DNA from: Streptomyces sp. RPA4-2
Lineage (GTDB): Bacteria; Actinomycetota; Actinomycetes; Streptomycetales; Streptomycetaceae
Direction of reading: 5' to 3'
NCBI RefSeq assembly: GCF_012273515.2
Contig: NZ_CP050975.2
Coordinates: 5,642,001 to 5,706,000 of the forward strand
Length of the DNA: 64,000 nucleotides
Part shown: positions 56,404 to 64,000 of the stretch, piece by piece
How the letters are laid out: each line of letters begins with the position of its first letter
How positions within the stretch are numbered: the first letter of the stretch is position 1
Notes under the pieces: generated by a model
Databases searched by the model: none
Seen by the model: the letters and a program-made list of their open reading frames with translations, nothing else
Told to the model about the DNA's origin: nothing
Program-made: the position numbers and the translations under genes

Positions 56404-57318
56404 CTACGACTGGGCGTTGGCCCCCGCACGGGTCGCGTCCGTACCCCAGCTGGCCAGCAGCCGCAGCGCCTCCGCCGAGGCGGACCCCGGCTCCGCGTGG
56501 TACGTGATCAGCGCCTGTTCACTGTCGTCCGCCATCCGGAACGACTCGAACCGCAGGTCCAGGTCGCCCACCAGCGGATGCCGCAGCTCCTTCACGCCGT
56601 GGTTCTTCTCCTTCACGTCGTGCGTGGCCCACAGCCGCCGGAAGTCCGGACTCTTGACGGAGAGCTCCCCGACCAGCGCCGACAGCCTCGGATCGTCCGG
56701 ATGACAGCCCGCGTCCATGCGCAGCATGCACACGATGTCGATCGCCTTCTGCTCCCAGTCCACGAACAGCTCGCGGTACTCGGGCCGCAGGAACACCAGC
56801 CGCGCCCAGTTCCGCTCGCCGGGCGCCAGCTCCGCCCAGTCACCGAACACGGCGGCCGCCATCCGGTTCCAGACCAGGATGTCCGCCCGCCGCCCGGTGA
56901 CGTACGCGGGCACCCCGTCCAGCATGTCCAGCAGGTGCCGCAGCGCCACCCGCACGTGCTGCGGCCGGGCCGTCTGCTTCTTCTTGTGCTGCTTCGGCTT
57001 GGCGAGGTGGGTCAGGTGCGCGTGCTCCGCGTCCGACAGGCGCAGGGCGCGGGCGATGGCGTCGAGCACCTCCGCCGACACGTTCCGCCCGTTGCCCTGC
57101 TCGAGCCGTGTGTAGTACGCCACGGACACCCCGGCCAGCTGCGCCAGCTCCTCGCGCCGCAGTCCGGGCACCCGGCGGTGCCGTCCGAAGTCGGGCAGCC
57201 CCACGTCCTCCGGCTTCAGCCGGGCCCGGCGGGTGCGCAGGAACTCACTGAGCTCGGCCCGCCGGTCCAGCGGCTGCCCGGCTTCCCCGGCGATCTCCTG
57301 GAAGGGCTGCTCGTTCAT
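56404..57318 (-). CDS. XRE-family regulator with MmyB-like ligand-binding domain
   Basis: 304 residues. HTH at ~25-85 ([44 protein letters not shown] pattern) followed by the MmyB-like domain ([52 protein letters not shown]). Such proteins commonly repress an adjacent oxidoreductase gene; here an alcohol dehydrogenase gene is divergent, 173 bp away. A candidate -10 AATACT would start transcription at the ATG, and no ribosome-binding site is present. Confidence 0.92.
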   Translation of the reverse strand: MNEQPFQEIAGEAGQPLDRRAELSEFLRTRRARLKPEDVGLPDFGRHRRVPGLRREELAQLAGVSVAYYTRLEQGNGRNVSAEVLDAIARALRLSDAEHAHLTHLAKPKQHKKKQTARPQHVRVALRHLLDMLDGVPAYVTGRRADILVWNRMAAAVFGDWAELAPGERNWARLVFLRPEYRELFVDWEQKAIDIVCMLRMDAGCHPDDPRLSALVGELSVKSPDFRRLWATHDVKEKNHGVKELRHPLVGDLDLRFESFRMADDSEQALITYHAEPGSASAEALRLLASWGTDATRAGANAQS

Positions 57319-57491
57319 ACGTCCAGTATTCACGGTCGTACGCGGCGGAGGCTGACCCCGCCAGTAGTAGGACCAGTGGTCGTACGCAAAGCCGTGGCCT
57401 GGGTGAACGGCGCGCGGCGGGGCAGGCTGGTGACCGTGCCCGGCGGAAGATGACAGCCGGCCACAGACCATTTTCTAGGAGAACCCCCCGC

Positions 57492-58535
57492 ATGAGCACT
57501 GTTGCTGCGTACGCCGCCCCCGCCGCCAAGGCTCCGCTGGAGCGCACCACCATCGAGCGCCGCCCCGTGGGCGAGTTCGACGTCCTGATCGACATCAAGT
57601 TCGCCGGTATCTGCCACTCGGACATCCACCAGGTCCGCGAGGGCTGGGGCGAGGCGATCTTCCCGATGGTGCCCGGTCACGAGATCGCCGGCATCGTCTC
57701 CGAGGTCGGCTCCGGCGTCACCCGGTTCAAGGTCGGCGACCGCGTGGGCGTCGGCTGCATGGTCGACTCCTGCCGCGAGTGCGAGAACTGCAAGGCGGGC
57801 CTGGAGCAGTACTGCACGGGCGGCGGCATGATCGGTACGTACAACGCGATCGGCAAGGACGGCGAACCCACCTACGGCGGTTACTCCCAGGCCGTCGTCG
57901 TCGACGAGAACTACACCGTCCGCATTCCCGACGGCCTCTCCCTCGACGTGGCCGCGCCCCTGCTCTGCGCCGGAATCACCACGTACTCCCCGCTCCGGCA
58001 CTGGAACGCCGGCCCCGGCAAGAAGGTCGCGGTCCTCGGCATGGGCGGCCTCGGTCACATGGGTGTCAAGATCGCGCACGCGCTCGGCGCCGAGGTGACC
58101 GTGCTGTCGCAGTCCCTGCGCAAGAAGGACGACGGCCTCAAGCTGGGCGCCGACCACTACTACGCCACCAGCGACCCGAAGACCTTCGAGGAACTGCGCG
58201 GCACCTTCGACATCATCCTGTCCACGGTCTCGGCACCGCTCGACTTCGGGGCGTTCCTCTCGCTGCTGCGGACGGACGGCGCGCTGGTCAACGTCGGCGC
58301 CCCCGAGGAGCCGATCTCCCTCAACCTCTTCTCCGTGATCGGCGGCCGCAAGTCGCTGTCCGGCTCCGGTATCGGCGGCATCCAGGAGACCCAGGAGATG
58401 CTCGACTTCTGCGCCGAGCACGGCCTCGGCGCGGAGATCGAACTGATCAGCGCGTCCGAGATCAACGACGCGTACGAGCGGGTGCTGTCGAGCGACGTCC
58501 GCTACCGCTTCGTGATCGACACCGCGACGATCTAG
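57492..58535 (+). CDS. Zinc-dependent alcohol dehydrogenase (cinnamyl-ADH/YahK type)
   Basis: 347 residues. Catalytic zinc ligands in GICHSDIHQ and PGHEIAG, structural zinc Cys cluster [15 protein letters not shown], cofactor motif [20 protein letters not shown], and [20 protein letters not shown]. The NADPH-dependent aldehyde reductases YahK and AdhA share this layout. AGGAGA lies 9 nt before ATG 57492. Probably controlled by the divergent XRE regulator. Ends at a strong terminator. Confidence 0.94.
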   Translation: MSTVAAYAAPAAKAPLERTTIERRPVGEFDVLIDIKFAGICHSDIHQVREGWGEAIFPMVPGHEIAGIVSEVGSGVTRFKVGDRVGVGCMVDSCRECENCKAGLEQYCTGGGMIGTYNAIGKDGEPTYGGYSQAVVVDENYTVRIPDGLSLDVAAPLLCAGITTYSPLRHWNAGPGKKVAVLGMGGLGHMGVKIAHALGAEVTVLSQSLRKKDDGLKLGADHYYATSDPKTFEELRGTFDIILSTVSAPLDFGAFLSLLRTDGALVNVGAPEEPISLNLFSVIGGRKSLSGSGIGGIQETQEMLDFCAEHGLGAEIELISASEINDAYERVLSSDVRYRFVIDTATI

Positions 58536-58555
58536 TGGGCTGACGCGGGTGAGCA

Positions 58556-58589
58556 GGGCGCCGACCGGTCACAGGACCGGTCGGCGCCC
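58556..58589 (+). terminator. Terminator after the alcohol dehydrogenase gene
   Basis: Perfect 15-bp stem (58556-58570 with 58575-58589), loop ACAG, followed by TCGTTT. Confidence 0.9.
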
Positions 58590-58804
58590 TCGTTTCCTGT
58601 CCCGCGCCTGTCCCGCGCCTGGCCCGCGCGGCCCGTGTCGTGCGGGCGGCCGACGCGCGGTCGACGATGTAGGGGGAGACACTCCCGAGGTTCCGTGGCC
58701 GGTGCCCGGCCCGCGGCGCACGGGCCGCTCCTCGCACGGGCCGCCGGGCCGGCTTCGCCGGCCCTTCCCGGTGCGATCACCCTCATCCCCTGCCGGAGGC
58801 CGTC

Positions 58805-59482
58805 ATGGGGCAAGTGCTCGGAGACATCCTGGGCTTCGCGGCCGCCGTCGCCGTCAGCCCGCTCCCGATCATCGCGATGATCCTCGTACTCGCCACACCG
58901 CGCGGACGGCTCAACGGCCTGTTGTTCGCGGCCGGCTGGGTCGTCGGGCTCTGTGTGGTGGGCGGGGTGGTGCTCGCGATCGCCGGACCGGAGGGCGCCT
59001 CGTCCGGCGGCCGGCCGGCCACCTGGGTGGGCTGCCTCAAGCTCGCCCTCGGAAGTCTGCTCGCCCTCTTCGGCGCCCGGCTGTGGCGCCGGCGCCCGAC
59101 GGACGCCTCGGAGGCGAAGCTGCCGAAGTGGATGGCCACGATCGACCGGCTCACGCCGCCGAAGGTCTTCGGACTCGGCCTGGCACTGGCCGCGCTCAAC
59201 GCCAAGAACGCCCCGCTGACCATCGCCGCGGGCGCCTCGATCGCCGCGGCCGGGCTCCCGGCCGGACAGCAGATCGCGTCGCTGGCCGTCTTCGTGCTGA
59301 TCGGCACCCTGGGCCTGCTGGCCCCGCTGGGAGTCTTCCTGGTCGGGGGAGACCGGGCGAGGAGCACGCTCGGCGGCTGGAAGGACCGGGCCGCCCGGCA
59401 CAACGTCGCCGTGATGGCGGTCCTGTTCTTCGTCATGGGGCTGAAACTGCTCGGTGACGGCATCGCCGTCCTGACCGCGTGA
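58805..59482 (+). CDS. GAP-family (Sap/LysE-like) membrane protein
   Basis: 225 residues, six hydrophobic segments: LGFAAAVAVSPLPIIAMILV, LLFAAGWVVGLCVVGGVVLA, KLALGSLLALFGARLW, then TIAAGASIAAAG, ASLAVFVLIGTLGLLAPLGV and VAVMAVLFFVMGLKLLGDGI. The SPLPIIAMILVLATPRGR start and WK.. loop match actinobacterial GAP proteins, which include M. smegmatis Gap for glycopeptidolipid export. Substrate here unknown. The stop lies within a tandem 8-bp repeat. Confidence 0.85.
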   Translation: MGQVLGDILGFAAAVAVSPLPIIAMILVLATPRGRLNGLLFAAGWVVGLCVVGGVVLAIAGPEGASSGGRPATWVGCLKLALGSLLALFGARLWRRRPTDASEAKLPKWMATIDRLTPPKVFGLGLALAALNAKNAPLTIAAGASIAAAGLPAGQQIASLAVFVLIGTLGLLAPLGVFLVGGDRARSTLGGWKDRAARHNVAVMAVLFFVMGLKLLGDGIAVLTA

Positions 59483-59516
59483 CCGCGTGACCATGTGACT
59501 CCGTGACTCCGTGACC
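59477..59516. repeat. Five tandem 8-bp repeats (NNGTGACY)
   Basis: Units GCGTGACC, GCGTGACC, ATGTGACT, CCGTGACT, CCGTGACC. The first covers the stop of the GAP gene. The following gene-free stretch 59517-59902 has no convincing gene; it runs up to the ferredoxin start and presumably contains that operon's promoter, which I could not place. Confidence 0.8.
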
Positions 59517-59902
59517 GCCCGGCCTCCTTACCTTCTGACCTCTGTCATCCAGGTCTCCTGGCAGGGGTCGCGACCACGGCACCGAGGGAAATCCGCAACC
59601 GCCCGCGGACCCCGGTCCCGGGTGCGGGCCGGTTGCGTGCGGGATACGCTTTTCGACGGCAAGGTCAGGTTCTCCGGGCGGTGTTCCAGACGCCGGAGCC
59701 TCAGTCGTGATGACCAGTTCCTCAACCGAGACCTTCGACGAGCGTGGTGCTCCTCCACCGGTACGCAGGGGTGGGCGACAGCCGTATCCCTTCTTCGAAG
59801 GCAAGACTCTCGCTTCTGGGCGCCGTGGTGGTGCCGCGTGGGCGCCCTGAGGGTGCCGCCCCGGGGTCCGCTGCCGTGCGGCCCTGCGAAATGGAGGTCG
59901 GG

Positions 59903-60130
59903 ATGAGAGTTGTCGTCGATCTTTCCCGGTGCCAGGGGTACGCACAGTGCGCGTTCCTGGCCCCGGACGCGTTCCGGATGCATGGCGAGGAAGCGCTGAT
60001 GTACGCCCCGAACCCCGACGACGCCCAGCGTGAGCAGGTACTGCGCGCCGCGGCGGCCTGCCCGCTCCAGGCCATTCTGGTCGACCGGGTGGACGGGCCG
60101 GACACGTCGGTGGGGACGTCGCCGTCATGA
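59903..60130 (+). CDS. Ferredoxin, 3Fe-4S type (P450 partner)
   Basis: 75 residues. MRVVVDLSRCQGYAQC carries the first two cluster Cys (C-x5-C) and AACPLQAI the last; the missing Cys between them is typical of 3Fe-4S ferredoxins that serve actinobacterial P450s. GGAGGTCGGG precedes ATG 59903. The stop overlaps the reductase ATG (ATGA). Transfers electrons from the reductase to the P450 encoded downstream. Confidence 0.93.
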   Translation: MRVVVDLSRCQGYAQCAFLAPDAFRMHGEEALMYAPNPDDAQREQVLRAAAACPLQAILVDRVDGPDTSVGTSPS

Positions 60131-61518
60131 GCAGCGCCCACACTCTGCAGAGGTTCAAGCGCGACGGCCGCGTCGTGATCGTCGGGGCGTCACTGGCGGG
60201 ACTGCGCGCGGCGGAGGCCTTGCGCGGCGAGGGTTTCACCGGCTCGTTGACCATGATCGGTGACGAACTGGGTGAGCCCTACGACCGCCCTCCGCTGTCC
60301 AAACAGGTACTGACCGGATGGGTACCGGCCGGGGGCACCACCCTGCCGCGGCGTTGCGCCATCGACGCGGAGTGGCTCCTGGGCGTCCCCGCCGACGGCC
60401 TGGACCTGGCGGCCGACCAGGTGCGGCTCGCCGACGGCCGCAGGATCCCCTTCGACCGCATGCTGATCGCCACCGGTGTACGGGCCCGGCCCTGGCCCGT
60501 CGAGGCCGAAGCGGCCCTGGACGGTGTGTTCGTCGTCCGTACCCGTGAGGACGCGGAAGGTCTGCAGCGGGCGATCGCCGCCGGGCCCTCCCGTGTCCTG
60601 ATCATCGGCGCGGGCTTCACCGGTTCCGAGATCGCTTCCGTCTGCCGCGAGCGCGGCCTCCCGGTGACCGTCGCCGAGCTCGGGCCGGCCCCGCTGGTCG
60701 GAGGCCTCGGCGCGATGATCGGTGAGGTCGCCGCCGACATGCAGCGCGCCCACGGCGTCGACCTGCGCTGCGGGGTCAAGGTCACCCGGTTGGAGGGCGA
60801 CGCGCAAGGGCGGTTGCGCCGCGCCCACTTCTCCGACGGCAGCACGGTGGACGCGGACGTGGCCGTGGTGGCGCTCGGCGGCATCCGCAACACCGAGTGG
60901 CTGCGGGACTCGGGCCTCGCCGTGGGCGTGTGGGGAGTCGCCTGCGACACGGGCTGCCGCGCCTTCGACCTCAACGGCCTGGTCACCGACGACATCTTCG
61001 TCGCCGGAGACGTGGCACGCAGTCCCAACCCGATCTACGAGTACCGGTTCATCTCCCTGGAGCACTGGGCCAACGCCGTGGAACAGGCCGAGATCGCGGC
61101 CCACAACATGGTCAGCACCCAGGCGGACCGCTGGCCGCACCTGTCGATCCCGGCGTTCTGGTCGATCCAGTTCGGTGTCAACATCAAGTCCGTCGGTGTA
61201 CCGACCTACGCCGACGAGGTCGTCGTCGCCCAGGGATCCGTGGCCGACCGCCGCTTCGTCGCCGCGTACGGCTATCAGGGCCGGGTCACCGCGGCGGTCA
61301 GCTTCAACAACGCGAAGTGGCTCGACCACTACCGGCAGTTGATCGAGACGGCGGCGCCCTTCCCGCCCCCCTGCCCCACACCCGACCAGCCCGTGGACGC
61401 GAAACCGGTGCCCGTCGACTTCCCCGGCCCGGCGCTGCTCGCCCAGGGTGCCACCGTCGTCGTCACCGGGCACGATCCGGGCGAACGGCGCGTCACCGCC
61501 ATGCGGCAGGGCCGGTAG
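60127..61518 (+). CDS. Ferredoxin reductase (FAD/NAD-dependent)
   Basis: 463 residues. FAD motif VVIVGASLAGLRAAEALRGE, substrate loop PYDRPPLSKQVL, NAD motif VLIIGAGFTGSEIASVCRER and second FAD motif DDIFVAGDVARSPNP match putidaredoxin-reductase/BphA4-type enzymes. The C-terminal ~50 residues (after FNNAKWLDHYRQLIETA) are Pro-rich and longer than in the family average. Coupled to the ferredoxin gene by ATGA and separated from the P450 gene by a repeat-containing 117-bp spacer. Confidence 0.94.
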   Translation: MSSAHTLQRFKRDGRVVIVGASLAGLRAAEALRGEGFTGSLTMIGDELGEPYDRPPLSKQVLTGWVPAGGTTLPRRCAIDAEWLLGVPADGLDLAADQVRLADGRRIPFDRMLIATGVRARPWPVEAEAALDGVFVVRTREDAEGLQRAIAAGPSRVLIIGAGFTGSEIASVCRERGLPVTVAELGPAPLVGGLGAMIGEVAADMQRAHGVDLRCGVKVTRLEGDAQGRLRRAHFSDGSTVDADVAVVALGGIRNTEWLRDSGLAVGVWGVACDTGCRAFDLNGLVTDDIFVAGDVARSPNPIYEYRFISLEHWANAVEQAEIAAHNMVSTQADRWPHLSIPAFWSIQFGVNIKSVGVPTYADEVVVAQGSVADRRFVAAYGYQGRVTAAVSFNNAKWLDHYRQLIETAAPFPPPCPTPDQPVDAKPVPVDFPGPALLAQGATVVVTGHDPGERRVTAMRQGR

Positions 61519-61519
61519 C

Positions 61520-61611
61520 GGGACGGAGCCCGGTGGGACAAGTCCCGGCGGGACGAAGCTCCGTCGGACGAGCCCGGTGGGAGAAGTCCGGGTGGGAGGA
61601 CGAAGTCCGGT
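61520..61611. repeat. Six imperfect ~15-bp tandem repeats in the reductase-P450 spacer
   Basis: Units of the form GGGACGAAGTCCCGG (variants GGGACGGAGCCCGGT, GGGACAAGTCCCGGC, GGACGAGCCCGGT and similar). Each unit is itself nearly palindromic (GGGAC/GTCCC). They begin 2 bp after the reductase stop and end 24 bp before the P450 ATG, leaving the AGGAGGGAACCGAC ribosome site free. Confidence 0.75.
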
Positions 61612-61635
61612 ACAGGGAATCAGGAGGGAACCGAC

Positions 61636-62850
61636 ATGACCACGACCGAGACACCCGACACCCTGCGCCGGATCCTCGACTACTCCTCCCGGGCCGACCC
61701 CTACCCGCTCTACGCCGAACTGCGCAAGACCCCGGTGGCCCTGCAGGAGGACGGCAGCTACGTCATCAGCACCTACCGTGAGCTCACCGGCATACTCCAC
61801 GACCCGCGTCTGAGTTCCGACGTACGCAACCTGACGCGGCCGATGGCGGCGGTCGAGGGACGCGCCACGCCGTCGTTCATCAACCTCGACCCGCCCGAGC
61901 ACGACCGCCTGCGACGTCTGGCGATGCGTCACTTCGGGCCGCCGCACACCCCGGGACTGGTCTCCGGCATGGAACCCGACCTGGCCGCCACCGTCAGCGG
62001 CCTGATCGACGGCTTCGCGGGCGAACAGCGGATCGACATCGTCGACGACTTCGCCTACCCGTTCCCGGTCACCGTGATCTGCCACCTGCTCGGCGTGCCG
62101 CGCGAGGACGAACCCCGGTTCCACGTGTGGGTGAACGCCATCATCGAGTCGATCGACTACGACCCCAGGACCGATCCCCAGGAGAAACTGGACAACGGGG
62201 TGCAGGCCACCAAGGACCTGCGCCAGTACCTCGGCGGACTGCTGGAGGAACGCCACGGCCGCCCCGGTGACGACCTGCTGACCCGGCTGGCCAACGACGA
62301 CGGGCCCGACGGGCGGATGACCGACGAGGAGATCATCAGCACCGCCAACCTGCTGCTCATCGCCGGCCACGAGACCACCGTCAACCTCATCGCCAACGGC
62401 ATGCTGACGCTGCTGCGCCACCCCGAGATGCTGCGGCGTCTGCGCGCCGAACCGGAGCTGGTCGTACCGATGGTGGAGGAACTGCTGCGCTACGAGCCAC
62501 CGGTGCAGATCATTCCCTGGCGGGCGGCGTACAGCGACATCACCATCGGCGACACCGTCATCCCCAAGGGCTCGCAGATCATGCTCATGCTCGCCTCGGG
62601 CAGCCGGGACCCGGACCGCTTCGAGGACCCCGACCGGTTCGACCCCGGCCGGCAGGACAACCAGCACCTGGGATTCGGCAGTGGTATCCACCTGTGCTTC
62701 GGCGGACCGATGGCCCGGCTGGAGACCCAGATCGCACTGACCGAGCTGGTACGCCGCCTCGAACAGCCCAGGCTGATCGTCGACCCACCGCCGTACCGGC
62801 CCAGCCCCGTCCTGCGGGGTCCGATCCACCTGCACGTCGAGCAGAGCTGA
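61636..62850 (+). CDS. Cytochrome P450
   Basis: 404 residues. I-helix LLLIAGHETTVNLIANG, ExxR in VEELLRYEPP, and heme loop FGSGIHLCFGGPMAR with Cys354 as thiolate ligand; N-terminal DPYPLYAELRKTP and FINLDPPEHDRLRRL are typical of soluble bacterial P450s. AGGAGGGAACCGAC precedes the ATG. Third gene of a ferredoxin-reductase-P450 operon, giving a complete class I monooxygenase. Substrate and CYP family not determinable here; no biosynthetic genes adjoin it. Confidence 0.96.
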   Translation: MTTTETPDTLRRILDYSSRADPYPLYAELRKTPVALQEDGSYVISTYRELTGILHDPRLSSDVRNLTRPMAAVEGRATPSFINLDPPEHDRLRRLAMRHFGPPHTPGLVSGMEPDLAATVSGLIDGFAGEQRIDIVDDFAYPFPVTVICHLLGVPREDEPRFHVWVNAIIESIDYDPRTDPQEKLDNGVQATKDLRQYLGGLLEERHGRPGDDLLTRLANDDGPDGRMTDEEIISTANLLLIAGHETTVNLIANGMLTLLRHPEMLRRLRAEPELVVPMVEELLRYEPPVQIIPWRAAYSDITIGDTVIPKGSQIMLMLASGSRDPDRFEDPDRFDPGRQDNQHLGFGSGIHLCFGGPMARLETQIALTELVRRLEQPRLIVDPPPYRPSPVLRGPIHLHVEQS

Positions 62851-62941
62851 GCCCGCGAAGGGCGAAGTGCCACGAAGAGCGCCGCGTGCCGCGTGCCGGG
62901 CATTCCGTGGCCGACGGTCGCCGCGGCGGGGCCGTGACAGC

Positions 62942-62979
62942 AGCGGGGCCCCGGAGCGATCACGCTCCGGGGCCCCGCT
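62942..62979. terminator. Bidirectional terminator between the P450 and alkaline phosphatase genes
   Basis: Perfect 17-bp stem (62942-62958 with 62963-62979) with ATCA loop, 15 bp from the convergent alkaline phosphatase stop; followed by CTGT on the P450 side. Confidence 0.9.
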
Positions 62980-62994
62980 CTGTCAGTGTGTCGC

Positions 62995-64000
62995 TCAGCG
63001 GCGCGTCAGGGCCTCACGCAGCACGTCGTACACGTGGGTGTTGGCGTGCTTGCCGGTGAAACGGTCGGACAGCGGGCCCGCCGCGGTCACCGGCACGTCC
63101 ACACCGGTGTGGCCGGACGTGGTCCAGTCGACGTAGAAGCTCTTGTCGCTGCCGCGGATGCTGAACGGCCCGTCCTCGGCGGAGACGCCGGTGCCGGACT
63201 CGTCGGCGGCGTCCGACTCCTCGACGGCCAGGCCGCCGGTCTCGTGGTCGCCGGTGATGACCAGCAGGGTGTCGGAGTGCGTGGCGACGTACGCGCGGGC
63301 CACGGCCACGGCCTTCTCCAGCTCCTGCATGGACTGCAGGGTGCGGGTGGCGTTGTTGGAGTGCGCGAACTCGTCGGTGCCCTCCTCCTCGACCATGAGG
63401 AAGAAGCCCTTCTTGTTCTTGTCCAGCGTGCCCAGGGCCTTGCTGGTCATGGTGGAGAGACCGACCACCGGGCTGTACACGTCGCCCTGGCCCTCGGGAC
63501 GCTGCTGGAACATCTCCTCGTTGGCGAAGAGACCGAGGAGCTTGCCGCCCTTGGCGCGGCTGAGCTGGTCCGCGCTGTTGACGTAGGAGTAACCGGCCTT
63601 CTTGGCCTTCTTGACGAGGTCGCCCTTGGTGCCCTTGCTCGCCTCGGACGGGTCCTCGGCGGGCTGGTCCTTGAACGCGCCGGCGCTGCCCGCGGGCAGC
63701 CACCAGTCCTCGCCACCGCCCAGGATGACGTCGGGCTTGCTGACCTCGATGTACTGGCGGGCGATCTCGTCCTGCGCCGAACGGTTGGCGGTGTTCGAGA
63801 AGAACGCCGCCGGCGAGGCGTCGGTGACCTGCGCGGTGGTGACCAGGCCGGTGGCCTTGCCGGCCGCCTTGGCCTGCTGGCCGAGGGTGGCCAGCGGGTT
63901 GCCGTCCACGTCGACGCTGATGGCGCCGTTGTAGGTCTTCTCGCCGGTGGCCCACGCGGTCGCCGCGGCGGCCGAGTCGGTGACGACGGCCTTCGGGTCG
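62995..64000 (-). CDS. Alkaline phosphatase (PhoA family), 3' part
   Basis: About 335 C-terminal residues; the start lies beyond the right edge. The catalytic Ser is in VVTDSAAAATAWATGEKTYN near the edge; metal ligands appear in VEEEGTDEFAHSNN (Asp and His) and ITGDHETGGL (Asp-His), and the last zinc His in WTTSGHTGVDVPVTA. Liberates phosphate from phosphomonoesters outside the cell. GGGEDWWLP and the Lys-rich SKGTKGDLVKKAKKAGY segment are as in other Streptomyces PhoA-type enzymes. Pho-box and signal peptide cannot be seen. Confidence 0.93.
   Translation of the reverse strand, partial: DPKAVVTDSAAAATAWATGEKTYNGAISVDVDGNPLATLGQQAKAAGKATGLVTTAQVTDASPAAFFSNTANRSAQDEIARQYIEVSKPDVILGGGEDWWLPAGSAGAFKDQPAEDPSEASKGTKGDLVKKAKKAGYSYVNSADQLSRAKGGKLLGLFANEEMFQQRPEGQGDVYSPVVGLSTMTSKALGTLDKNKKGFFLMVEEEGTDEFAHSNNATRTLQSMQELEKAVAVARAYVATHSDTLLVITGDHETGGLAVEESDAADESGTGVSAEDGPFSIRGSDKSFYVDWTTSGHTGVDVPVTAAGPLSDRFTGKHANTHVYDVLREALTRR

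Noticed and set aside
59477..59516. Array of AfsQ1 sites
   Set aside because: GTGAC units are 8 bp apart (3-bp gaps), not the 11-bp period of the known GTnAC-n6-GTnAC motif.
60190..62835. 881-codon minus-strand frame opposite the reductase and P450
   Set aside because: Antisense artefact; the sense strand carries clear catalytic motifs.
59903..62850. P450 operon as part of an antibiotic gene cluster
   Set aside because: No polyketide, peptide or terpene synthase, tailoring or resistance genes lie next to it inside the window.

Overview
The window is chromosomal DNA of a Streptomyces species or a very close relative. Nearly every codon ends in G or C, GTG starts and ATGA/GTGA gene overlaps are common, and the gene order matches the AfsQ1/AfsQ2-SigQ neighbourhood of Streptomyces. 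It looks like core chromosome: I see no phage, plasmid, insertion sequence, CRISPR array, tRNA or rRNA. Identities come from reading motifs and family knowledge; no database search was run.

Region by region. (1) 1-4345: end of a nucleoside ABC importer operon (ATPase tail, two permeases), then cdd and deoA. (2) 4346-4824: gene-free, with two copies of a 146-bp palindromic repeat. (3) 4825-10486: AEC exporter, STAS protein, SigG-type ECF sigma factor, MFS exporter with divergent LysR regulator, alpha/beta-hydrolase-like protein. (4) 10600-13106: adenosine deaminase, a small secreted protein, PspC and VanZ proteins. (5) 13288-17249: lipoprotein-afsQ2-afsQ1 operon facing sigQ, with two AfsQ1-type boxes between them. 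(6) 17406-29324: uridine-kinase-like protein, second secreted protein, two aldehyde dehydrogenases with deoC, PH-domain protein, PGM2-type mutase, purine nucleoside phosphorylase, GGCT protein, LpdA-like flavoprotein, DeoR regulator. (7) 29829-37464: acyl-CoA carboxylase genes (accA2, pccE, pccB, birA) with maf, a tiny membrane protein and an SGNH hydrolase. (8) 37625-44116: adenylate cyclase, a frame-disrupted gene, enoyl-CoA hydratase, GGDEF protein, hutH. (9) 44331-55433: cold-shock protein, DEAD-box helicase, cell-envelope genes (sortase substrate, L,D-transpeptidase, ABC permease/ATPase, subtilisin-like protease). (10) 55525-64000: ABM-truncated-haemoglobin chimera, XRE regulator with divergent alcohol dehydrogenase, GAP protein, a ferredoxin/reductase/P450 operon, and a truncated alkaline phosphatase gene.

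How genes work together. A nearly complete nucleoside catabolic route is spread over 29 kb: import, deamination (cdd, add), phosphorolysis (deoA, PNP), a PGM2-type mutase that could act on pentose 1-phosphates, deoC cleavage to acetaldehyde plus glyceraldehyde 3-phosphate, and an aldehyde dehydrogenase 5 bp downstream of deoC to remove acetaldehyde. The same 12-bp palindrome CTACGCGCGTAG lies in the promoters of add, deoC and the PNP gene, and these genes and deoR appear leaderless or nearly so. I regard this predicted nucleoside regulon as the most interesting system in the window. BirA sits beside the biotin-dependent carboxylase it would modify. The P450 has its own ferredoxin and reductase in one operon.

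Two genes (22831-23189 and 39274-40198) change reading frame while keeping strong third-position G+C, so they are either real pseudogenes or carry sequence errors.
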